Assembly: GCA_047619685.1 (NCBI GenBank)
Contig: JBLHLC010000048.1
Location: forward strand, 1 to 26,603
Reading direction: 5' to 3'
DNA from: JABDJZ01 sp047619685
GTDB lineage: Bacteria > Bacteroidota > Rhodothermia > Rhodothermales > UBA10348
DNA: 26,603 nt
A program made the position numbers and the translations under genes. Positions 15,300-21,777 of this stretch are shown piece after piece; position 1 is the stretch's first letter, and each line of letters begins with the position of its first letter. The notes under the pieces were generated by a model. The model searched no databases and was not told the origin of the DNA. It was given only the letters and a program-made list of their open reading frames with translations.

Positions 15300-16643
15300 A
15301 TGATAGGATTCCTGGCGCCCCCCGAGCATAGTCCTCGCCTCCCTAAGGACGCGATAGATCCCGAATACAAGCGCCTTCGCTGGCAGGTGTTCATGGGGGT
15401 TTTTGTCGGGTACGCCGGCTACTACCTGGTTCGGAAGAACTTCTCGCTTGCCATGCCCCACCTGATTGAGCAGGGGTATTCGCGGACGGAACTCGGGTTT
15501 GCGCTGTCGGGAGTAGCCATTGCCTACGGACTATCCAAGTTCGTAATGGGCAGTGTCTCCGACCGGAGCAATGCACGGACGTTCATGACGCTGGGCCTGA
15601 CGGCGAGCGCCCTGATCATGATTGCGATGGGCACCATACCCGCGGCCACCGCCTCGGTGGGCGTGATGTTTCTGCTCCTGCTGGTCAACGGGTGGTTCCA
15701 GGGCATGGGTTGGCCGCCTTCGGGGAGGACCATGGTCCACTGGTTCTCGCCCAACGAGCGCGGAACCAAGATGGCGTTCTGGAATGTCTCCCACAATGTG
15801 GGAGGGGGTCTCGTAGGCCCAATCGCGATTCTCGCCATGGCCATGTTTGCCGACTGGCATGCCATTCTCTACGTCCACGGCTTCTTTGCGCTCGCGGTAG
15901 CGGCCTTTGTGTGGATCACGGTTCGGGACACGCCGCAAAGCCAGGGGCTCCCGCCGATTGAGGAGTATCGGGACGACTATCCCAAGGCCTTCGCCTACGA
16001 GAAAGACCACGAATCGGAGTTTTCTGCTCGCGATATTTTCTTCAAGTACGTCCTAAATAACAAGCTGCTTTGGGCCATCGCAGTGGCCAACGCCTTTGTC
16101 TACCTGGTCAGGTACGGGGTGTTGGACTGGGCGCCCACCTATCTGGGCGAGGTAAAGGGATTCTCGTTTGACGATTCTAGTTGGGCCTATGCACTCTACG
16201 AGTGGGCGGGCATTCCGGGGACGCTGGTCTGCGGCTGGATGTCGGACAAGTTGTTTCAGGGTAGGAGGGCACCAGCAAGCATTGTCTACATGGTGCTGAC
16301 GTTCATTTGCGTGATGATCTACTGGCTGAATCCGGTCGGGAATCCCGGCATCGACATCGCCATGCTCATCGCCATCGGATTCCTGATCTACGGACCGGTC
16401 ATGCTGATTGGTGTACACGCGCTGGACCTCGTCCCCAAGAAGGCCGCTGGCACCGCCGCTGGATTCACGGGGCTCTTTGGCTACGTAGGTGGAGCTGTGG
16501 CGGCAAACGTTGCCATCGGGGCGCTGGTAGACGCCTACGGCTGGGATGCAGGATTTATGCTGATCGCCGGCGCCTGCGTGGCGTCTATTGTGCTGATCGC
16601 GTTCACCTGGAATGCGGAGAAGCGCTCGGTCGGGCACATGTGA
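15300..16643 (+). CDS. glpT: Glycerol-3-phosphate:phosphate antiporter
   Basis: 447-residue major facilitator protein, very close to E. coli GlpT as I recall it: RLRWQVFMGVFVGYAGYYLV at the start, GSVSDRSNAR after the third span, GWFQGMGWPPSGRTMVHW, and SWAYALYEWAGIPGTLVCGW. The two arginines that bind phosphate in E. coli GlpT are both present (Arg45 in YYLVRKNF and Arg271 in YLVRYGVLDW). It exchanges external G3P for internal phosphate across the inner membrane. The start ATG at 15300 is 1 nt after the glpF stop. It is the last gene of the plus-strand run. No clear plus-strand terminator follows, because the hairpin at 16712-16750 has its T-run on the minus strand. Confidence 0.96.
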   Translation: MIGFLAPPEHSPRLPKDAIDPEYKRLRWQVFMGVFVGYAGYYLVRKNFSLAMPHLIEQGYSRTELGFALSGVAIAYGLSKFVMGSVSDRSNARTFMTLGLTASALIMIAMGTIPAATASVGVMFLLLLVNGWFQGMGWPPSGRTMVHWFSPNERGTKMAFWNVSHNVGGGLVGPIAILAMAMFADWHAILYVHGFFALAVAAFVWITVRDTPQSQGLPPIEEYRDDYPKAFAYEKDHESEFSARDIFFKYVLNNKLLWAIAVANAFVYLVRYGVLDWAPTYLGEVKGFSFDDSSWAYALYEWAGIPGTLVCGWMSDKLFQGRRAPASIVYMVLTFICVMIYWLNPVGNPGIDIAMLIAIGFLIYGPVMLIGVHALDLVPKKAAGTAAGFTGLFGYVGGAVAANVAIGALVDAYGWDAGFMLIAGACVASIVLIAFTWNAEKRSVGHM

Positions 16644-16711
16644 CCTGGGTGAGGCATCGCCGCAGGTAAGGGGCGTGAGCAGTTGGAGGGGAGCCTAATG
16701 GCAAACTAAAA

Positions 16712-16750
16712 AAGGCCCCAACCCGATGTCTAGCATCAAGTTGGGGCCTT
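16712..16750 (-). terminator. Rho-independent terminator for tRNA-Asn
   Basis: AAGGCCCCAAC (16712-16722) and its exact reverse complement (16740-16750) form an 11-bp stem, with an inner GATG/CATC stem. Read on the minus strand, the stem is followed by TTTTTT, so it terminates transcription leaving the tRNA. On the plus strand there is no T-run, so any role behind glpT would be weak. Confidence 0.85.
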
Positions 16751-16757
16751 CAATGGG

Positions 16758-16829
16758 CTCCCCGGGTAGGATTTGAACCTACAACCTTGCGGTTAACAGC
16801 CGCACGCTCTACCGTTGAGCTACCGAGGA
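16758..16829 (-). tRNA. tRNA-Asn (anticodon GTT)
   Basis: A complete 72-nt cloverleaf reads on the minus strand: acceptor TCCTCGG/CCGGGGA, D-arm GCTC/GAGC, anticodon stem TGCGG/CCGCA with loop CTGTTAA (anticodon GTT), and T-arm GTAGG/CCTAC with TTCAAAT. The discriminator is G, as usual for Asn. The next bases are CCC, so the CCA end is not encoded. Confidence 0.97.
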
Positions 16830-16840
16830 ATGGCAAGCGC

Positions 16841-16872
16841 CAAAAATACCTTCGTCGACTGAAGGTTCCAAA
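16841..16872 (-). promoter_or_regulatory. Bacteroidota-type promoter of tRNA-Asn
   Basis: On the minus strand TTTG (16869-16872) is followed after 20 nt by TATTTTTG (16841-16848), matching the Bacteroidota -33/-7 consensus TTTG and TAnnTTTG. The -7 box ends 11 nt before the tRNA 5' end, so the transcript would start very near the mature tRNA. Confidence 0.75.
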
Positions 16873-16957
16873 GTTTCGCGCAACCTTTCAGATCAAGATT
16901 CGGCGAGGGCGTCGTGGGGCCAGGCGCTCCTGCGCGGACGGCCACGCTGGCTCTGCC

Positions 16958-17230
16958 CTATTTCTTCCGCTTCCTCTTCGAAGAGCTGGGAGACACGTCA
17001 ATCAGCACTGCCACCACCATCAGGGCAATCTGAAGGGTACCCCACTCGCCATCGTAGGCGTTCTGGACTACCGAGTACCACAGAAGACTGGTAGGGGCGA
17101 AGAAGAACCCGAGAACGGGCCACATCAAGCCTCCGTCAAAGGCCGAGTGGATCCAGTGGGTGAAAAACCACAGGTACGCGATAAACAATCGCGGAGTGAT
17201 GAGGGCGATGGCTGCAAAAAGACAAGGCAT
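16958..17230 (-). CDS. Small membrane protein of unknown function
   Basis: 90 residues with three likely membrane spans (about 4-22, 31-52 and 65-80) and a basic tail, SSSKRKRKK. The pattern LWFFTHWIHSAFDGGLMWPVLGFFFAPTSLLWY, with Pro, Gly and aromatic residues in the second span, looks like a conserved small-protein family that I cannot name. It lies 66 nt downstream of the patatin gene on the same strand and may be co-transcribed with it. The hydrophobic profile and fitting position argue that it is real rather than a chance frame. No function is proposed. Confidence 0.65.
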   Translation of the reverse strand: MPCLFAAIALITPRLFIAYLWFFTHWIHSAFDGGLMWPVLGFFFAPTSLLWYSVVQNAYDGEWGTLQIALMVVAVLIDVSPSSSKRKRKK

Positions 17231-17287
17231 ACTGGCGCAGGAGTGATCATACTTTCCGTACCCGCCTCTACGTGAGATCTGGAAGGC

Positions 17288-17312
17288 CGGTTACAGTTAG
17301 AGGTTGTAACCG
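17288..17312. repeat. Inverted repeat across the patatin stop codon
   Basis: CGGTTACA (17288-17295) and TGTAACCG (17305-17312) are exact reverse complements around a 9-nt loop containing most of the stop codon region. No T-run follows on either strand, so it is not a standard terminator. It may modulate expression of the downstream small gene. Confidence 0.5.
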
Positions 17313-19693
17313 ATGCTAAGTGACAGTGAGGGGGTTCTATCCTGGCCGCCGCTCGAGACCAGGGCCCTGGCCGGTCCAAGCGGCGTCCGAAGAGCCAACT
17401 CAAGCGCGACCCCGAAAATGGGCTCTTCATCCAGCAGATTCAGGAGAGCCGGGGTCAGGGTGTCCTTCTCGTGATCCATGAATATGTCAGAGACACCGCC
17501 CATGTTGGCCATAACCCGCACGTACACATCGTCTCCGACCTTTTCCTGCAGCCCAACAAGTACCATGAAGGCCTTGCGTCCAAACCGCTCGTGGGTGGGG
17601 GCTCCGTAAAGCGGAAGAAAGGTGCCCGGGAGCACGGTCGTGGTGTATGCGCCGCCGACGAAGCTGTAGAGACTGAGTGGGAGTCTGTCGCCGGCCCCGT
17701 AAGAAGCGGCCGCTCGCAGCAGAAGGGTGGTCTGTGGGCCGGTCGGGAGGAATTGCTCGAAGTCAACACGGGCTCGACCAATCCAGGAACTGGTTCCCAC
17801 CCCGGAACTCGTCCCGACCATAGGCTCGGCACCGGATAGTCCGCCTCGGAAATCCACAGACAGGCGCCTGCCCCGGGTCGGGAATGACCGCCCGTCGCGA
17901 GAATCCGACACCAGGAGCAGGCCGGCGGTGACGACAGAATGATTGTCGTCGGGCCTGAGGTCCGGGGCCTGCAGTTCCAGGTCAGGGGGCGCAAGGCTGC
18001 CCGCCACTTCTCGTGCAACGGCCACGTATTCGGCCTCCAGGTTAAACCTGACACTCGTATTGGCAGTCAGCACGCGCCCCAGAAACGCCGAGGCCGAGAG
18101 GACCTCCATCCGCAGGCCAAGGACGGGTACCTTCGGGTCACCGCCGCGGGCACGCGCGTAACGGTCAGGCAAAAAGAGTCGAATGGGGGCGGAAACATAC
18201 CCGAACTGCCCACCAGCATTGACGCCAGACGCCGCGCCGAGCTGGGAGAAAAATGAAGCTCTCAGTTCATTCTGATCACCGACTCGCAGCCTGAACTGAG
18301 TGGTGGACCCGTACCGGACTCGATTTCTGAGGCTAAGAGTCCACAGGAGCTGCGTGCCGAAATGGGTGTCGTACCTGACTCCCATCCCGATTCTGTCCGG
18401 CATCTTGCGGACAACAGCATCGACTTGGAGGTGGTAACCGTCCCTGTCGGACGCAGGAACCACGCGGTACGTGACCAACTCGAAGAGGCCGGTCCCGTAG
18501 ACCCGGCCGATGGTTTCTTCCAACTCGTCGGGTCCAAGATCTGCCGGTAATTCCAGCCCGATTAGTTGCTCGACCAATGTGCGCCCGGGACCATCAACGC
18601 CACCAATCGTGATCCCGATCACCCGCTTTCGCGCGGTTGGGGGACGGCGTTGGACGGCCGCGCCAGTGGGGATTCCCCGGGCCAGAAGCGCCTCGCGGAT
18701 CTCCGGGAGCGCCGCTCGCGCGGCCTCCTCACCAATGGATATCCAGGTCATTGCCAGGTCGAAGGAGGTCGCCGACCCCACGCTGATATCTGGCCTGATC
18801 AGGATGTCAACCAGATCCCGCTGCTGGATATCGGACTTGTACCCCTGATACCACGATGCGTGCGCCAGCACATCAAGGAAGGAGGCCCTGTCAAACTGAA
18901 GGCTATCGGGGAGGTCGGCCACATCCACGCCGATCAGTACATCTGCGCCCAGATGTCGGGCGTCAACGGCTGGCAGATTCCGCGACATTCCACCATCCAG
19001 ATACAGGTGCTTGCCAATCCGGGCGGGGGAGAAGAACGTAGGCAACGACATGCTGGCGCGGATGGCATCCGCCAGCGTCACGCCTTTGCCAAGCGGAGTG
19101 GCTGCGCCGGTCCTCAACTCGGTGGCCACGGCCACAAACGGTATCGGAAGGAGGCTGAGATCTTCCACGTGGTGGTAGCCCCACGTCAGCCGTGCGAGCC
19201 GCGCCATGGCCTCCTGGCCTTCGACAAGGCCACCGGGGATCCGAACCTGAGTTCCTTCGATGGGCAGGCTCGCCAGCACGCCGTCGCTGCCGAGCCGCTC
19301 TTCAAGACTCAGACTTCTTCTTGGCGACGCATCCGAAAAGAGTGGCGTCCAATTCTGGGAGGTAGCGATCTCCTCCAACTCGGCGGCCGAATACCCCAGG
19401 GCGTACAGACCTCCAACGATTGCTCCCATGCTGGTACCCGCGATTACATCCACGGGGATCCCCTCTGCCTCCAGAACCTTCAATACGCCAATATGCGTCA
19501 TCCCTTTGGCGCCCCCACCGCTGAGCGCCAACCCGACCTTGAGAGAAGGCTGATTGGGCTCCTGGGCCAGCGCCGCCGCCGAGTGGAGAAGGAGAAATAT
19601 GAGCGTCAGAATTGCGCGCAAGAAGAAGCAGGGGTAAAGAGAGGTGCTACGGAATGGCCCGCGCTTGTTTCGCCAAATGCGTATTCTGTCCAA
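17297..19693 (-). CDS. Patatin-like phospholipase fused to POTRA and outer-membrane beta-barrel
   Basis: Up to 798 residues (ATG at 19693). A TTG at 19621 would give MRAILTLIFLLLHSAAALAQ, a more normal signal peptide, and would leave room for a promoter before the divergent gene; I think it at least as likely. The patatin domain (about 51-330) has the oxyanion motif GGGAKG at 59-64, nucleophile Ser88 in GTSMG, and catalytic Asp233 in LDGGMSRN. Residues about 360-440 look like a POTRA domain (RKRVIGITIGGVDG...VYGTGLFELVTYRV), and about 440-798 like an Omp85/BamA-type barrel. This order is that of PlpD-type (type Vd) autotransporters, where the barrel displays or releases the lipase. Expected activity is phospholipase A; the acyl and headgroup preference is unknown. 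Located near a glycerophosphodiester uptake block, it could supply part of its substrate. Confidence 0.9.
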   Translation of the reverse strand: MDRIRIWRNKRGPFRSTSLYPCFFLRAILTLIFLLLHSAAALAQEPNQPSLKVGLALSGGGAKGMTHIGVLKVLEAEGIPVDVIAGTSMGAIVGGLYALGYSAAELEEIATSQNWTPLFSDASPRRSLSLEERLGSDGVLASLPIEGTQVRIPGGLVEGQEAMARLARLTWGYHHVEDLSLLPIPFVAVATELRTGAATPLGKGVTLADAIRASMSLPTFFSPARIGKHLYLDGGMSRNLPAVDARHLGADVLIGVDVADLPDSLQFDRASFLDVLAHASWYQGYKSDIQQRDLVDILIRPDISVGSATSFDLAMTWISIGEEAARAALPEIREALLARGIPTGAAVQRRPPTARKRVIGITIGGVDGPGRTLVEQLIGLELPADLGPDELEETIGRVYGTGLFELVTYRVVPASDRDGYHLQVDAVVRKMPDRIGMGVRYDTHFGTQLLWTLSLRNRVRYGSTTQFRLRVGDQNELRASFFSQLGAASGVNAGGQFGYVSAPIRLFLPDRYARARGGDPKVPVLGLRMEVLSASAFLGRVLTANTSVRFNLEAEYVAVAREVAGSLAPPDLELQAPDLRPDDNHSVVTAGLLLVSDSRDGRSFPTRGRRLSVDFRGGLSGAEPMVGTSSGVGTSSWIGRARVDFEQFLPTGPQTTLLLRAAASYGAGDRLPLSLYSFVGGAYTTTVLPGTFLPLYGAPTHERFGRKAFMVLVGLQEKVGDDVYVRVMANMGGVSDIFMDHEKDTLTPALLNLLDEEPIFGVALELALRTPLGPARALVSSGGQDRTPSLSLSIGYNL

Positions 19694-19710
19694 GATCCGA
19701 AATGAATGCT

Positions 19711-20595
19711 ATGAAACACCTTATTGCCCTCTCATTGCTCCTCTTTGTTTCCGCGTGTGACAGCGGCGGAGACAATGAGCCAGGCGCCATCAATGCCACA
19801 ACGATTCTGACCAGCTCTACGCTGGCTCCCGAGGCCGCGGCTCCCAAGGCCCGCACGGGCACGCCCAGGCTCCGCGCCGGCAGGACAGATTTCGAAGTAA
19901 CGCCCAGTGTCGTGACCGGGGAGGTCCTTTCCGTGGTCTTTCCCATCGATCCGGCGCCAGATGACGGCATCGTCGTTTTTGGCGATGGCCGTCCCGACAT
20001 CGCCGCGACGAGTGCGCAGCTTTTCGCCTTCGACCTTGGCGATCCCTTCGCCATAAACCAGGTCATCCAGATCAAGCCCACCTTGGCGAATGGCACCGTG
20101 GAGCGGGTCCACCCCATCTTCGGCTATGCGGATTTCACGTACATCCAACTGGATGGTGTGGAGCGGACCGTGCGGGTTGCGATGGGCTCTGTCAACGGGA
20201 TGACCCGGGGCGACAAGCTGCTTGAGATTGGTACCCAATTTCAGTGGTTTGATTTGGACACCGGACTGTTCACAGCCACCCGGCCGGTGAATCCGGCCGT
20301 GATCGCCGAGATCAGGGACTTTACGGACCCCATTCGTCCCAACCTGGTGTTCTATCCCATGGTGGTGAACTTGACGTCCACGATCCCGGTGACGGCGGCG
20401 GATTTCTTGTCGGCCAGCACGGTGGAGTCTGAGATAGACTTCATTATGAGCGGTGCGCTCACGCTGGTGGGCCAGACCACGTCGAGCCTTGCAGAGGCCG
20501 ACCTGATTCAGGCGTTCACGCTGACCCAGATGCTGGTCGGGGTGGGAGGGGCATCGGGCTTCCTTGCTGACGCTACGCTGGAGGCTCTCCCGTAG
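19711..20595 (+). CDS. Lipoprotein of unknown function
   Basis: 294 residues from the ATG at 19711 (MKHLIALSLLLFVSACDSGG). An ATG at 19702 adds three residues; an in-frame ATG at 19612 would overlap the patatin gene and spoil the signal. Lipobox V-S-A-Cys16 marks a lipoprotein. The mature part is beta-rich with no motif I recognise: a region around VFGDGRPDIAATSAQLFAFDLGDP, then IFGYADFTYIQLDGVERTVRVAMGSVNGM, and a final alternating stretch SEIDFIMSGALTLVGQTTSSLAEADLIQAFTLTQMLVGVGG. It is transcribed divergently from the patatin gene and convergently with the CDGSH gene, so it is probably a single-gene unit. Confidence 0.72.
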   Translation: MKHLIALSLLLFVSACDSGGDNEPGAINATTILTSSTLAPEAAAPKARTGTPRLRAGRTDFEVTPSVVTGEVLSVVFPIDPAPDDGIVVFGDGRPDIAATSAQLFAFDLGDPFAINQVIQIKPTLANGTVERVHPIFGYADFTYIQLDGVERTVRVAMGSVNGMTRGDKLLEIGTQFQWFDLDTGLFTATRPVNPAVIAEIRDFTDPIRPNLVFYPMVVNLTSTIPVTAADFLSASTVESEIDFIMSGALTLVGQTTSSLAEADLIQAFTLTQMLVGVGGASGFLADATLEALP

Positions 20596-20649
20596 TCCGG
20601 CGCAGCTCGAGCAACTCCCGCAACCAATTCGATCATGCCCCGGCGCCGC

Positions 20650-21300
20650 CTACTCGGCCTGGAATTCGGATTGTTTGTGGCTCCCGTCGCAGAACGGTTT
20701 GTTCTTGGAGAGGCCGCAGCGGCAGAGAGCGGCCTTCTGTCCGGACCATGCCACGCGACCCGAGCCCGTCACGATGTCGAAGTTGCCCGACAACAGGAGT
20801 GGCCCATTCTTGGCGCGGTTGACCATCAGTGGCCCGCCAGATTCGGTGCTGTTGGGGTTCGGGTTGCCCACGGCTCCCGAGTCCTTGAACCCCTCCTTGG
20901 AGTGGCTCCCGTCGCAAAACGGCTTATTCCCCGACTGGCCGCACCGGCACAAGGCAGCGCGAAAGCGGACGCCTTCCATGTCGTCCTGACGCCCGGCCAC
21001 CTGGAGATCTCCGTGGAGGAAGAGGGGGCCGTCGTTCGAAACGACAACCGTGTTTCGGGCCGGCGCTTCTTCGGCCGCGCCGCCATCTTTGCGCGCATAG
21101 CTCATGCTGCCGGTGGGGCACCGTTCACAAATGCCGGCGACCTCGTCCGTCGGGGCCGTATCCAGCTTCGCCCAGGGCTTCCGGCCGGCCTCAAATATGT
21201 CACCCCGAGCACGAACGCATTCTTCCACATGAATGCAGAGTCTACCGTCCCAGGAGACGTCAATTGCGTCTCCTGATACGACGTGGGGTTTCTTGGACAT
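20650..21300 (-). CDS. Iron-sulfur protein with ferredoxin-like domain and two CDGSH domains
   Basis: 216 residues, three metal sites. Residues about 1-70 match a divergent single 4Fe-4S domain (Fer4_19 type), with C22, C28, C58 and C61 in RLCIHVEECVR and ICERCPTGSM. CDGSH domain 1 has C118-R-C120 and FC129DGSH133; domain 2 has C193-R-C195 and FC204DGSH208. Each CDGSH set (three Cys, one His) binds a labile 2Fe-2S cluster. The two CDGSH copies share 15-base identical stretches at 20677-20691 and 20902-20916, consistent with internal duplication. No signal peptide, so cytoplasmic. Such proteins are thought to act in electron transfer or cluster handling; the partner here is unknown. Confidence 0.9.
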   Translation of the reverse strand: MSKKPHVVSGDAIDVSWDGRLCIHVEECVRARGDIFEAGRKPWAKLDTAPTDEVAGICERCPTGSMSYARKDGGAAEEAPARNTVVVSNDGPLFLHGDLQVAGRQDDMEGVRFRAALCRCGQSGNKPFCDGSHSKEGFKDSGAVGNPNPNSTESGGPLMVNRAKNGPLLLSGNFDIVTGSGRVAWSGQKAALCRCGLSKNKPFCDGSHKQSEFQAE

Positions 21301-21367
21301 GACTTAAAGGGGGTAGAGTTCGGGGGTGGCCTTGCACACTGCGGTGTCGCGCCATTTCTTCGAGGCG

Positions 21368-21375
21368 CAAAGATA
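21368..21375 (-). promoter_or_regulatory. Possible -7 box for the CDGSH gene
   Basis: TATCTTTG reads on the minus strand, a full match to TAnnTTTG, 67 nt upstream of the start codon. The nearest minus-strand TTTG is 25 nt further up, longer than the spacing in the tRNA promoter, so support is partial. Confidence 0.35.
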
Positions 21376-21384
21376 CTTCCGTTT

Positions 21385-21777
21385 ATGGACAACCCCACTC
21401 CAAATTCCCCCGACCAAGCGCGTCGAGAGGCCTCGGCGCGCTACTGGCGCTCCAATCTTCGGCTCATGGCGGTTCTGCTACTTATTTGGGCGGCCGCGGG
21501 TCTGGGCGCCGGCGTTCTGTTCGCGGACACGCTCAATCAATGGCACCTTGGCGGGTATCCGCTGGGGTTCTGGTTTGCCCAGCAGGGAAGCATCATTGTG
21601 TTCGTGCTCCTGATTCTGGTCTACGCGGTCAAGATGAACCGGATGGACTCGGTTCATCACGCGGAAATGGCTCAGTTTGAGGCGGCCAAAGACTCCGCGG
21701 CGCGGGGCGTGGCCGCGGCGAACGCCCCAGGGTCGAACGCCTCCGGGCAAACCGGGCAAACCGGAGGCACGACATGA
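21385..21777 (+). CDS. DUF4212 protein, small subunit of sodium:solute symporter
   Basis: 130 residues from the ATG at 21385; an in-frame ATG at 21283 lies in the CDGSH gene and is unlikely. Family features: ARYWRSNLRLMAVLLLIWA, first span, then FADTLNQWHLGGYPLGFWFAQQGSI, second span ILVYAVKMNRMD. This is the short two-span protein that accompanies one class of sodium/acetate-type symporters. The tail after residue 100 is an Ala/Gly/Ser/Thr-rich extension with GQTGQTGGTT. Its stop overlaps the symporter start (ATGA), so the two are translationally coupled, which supports a joint complex in the inner membrane. Confidence 0.9.
   Translation: MDNPTPNSPDQARREASARYWRSNLRLMAVLLLIWAAAGLGAGVLFADTLNQWHLGGYPLGFWFAQQGSIIVFVLLILVYAVKMNRMDSVHHAEMAQFEAAKDSAARGVAAANAPGSNASGQTGQTGGTT
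21763..21767 (+). promoter_or_regulatory. Shine-Dalgarno of the symporter gene
   Basis: GGAGG lies 6 nt before the ATG at 21774. A second GGAGG (23582-23586) lies 7 nt before the ATG at 23594. None of the starts in the 1-16643 run has such a motif. Confidence 0.7.

Noticed and set aside
15727..15738. 12-base palindrome GGACCATGGTCC in glpT
   Set aside because: It encodes the conserved GRTMVHW segment of GlpT, and short palindromes of this size are expected by chance.
15788..15804. Odd palindrome with 8-base arms in glpT
   Set aside because: It encodes the conserved SHNVGGG segment; arm length is within chance for a GC-rich window.
16712..16750. Terminator for the glp operon
   Set aside because: The stem is strong but no T-run follows on the plus strand; the six T residues lie on the minus strand behind the tRNA.
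18566..19705. 379-codon open frame on the plus strand
   Set aside because: Antisense to the patatin domain, whose catalytic motifs are intact in the opposite strand.
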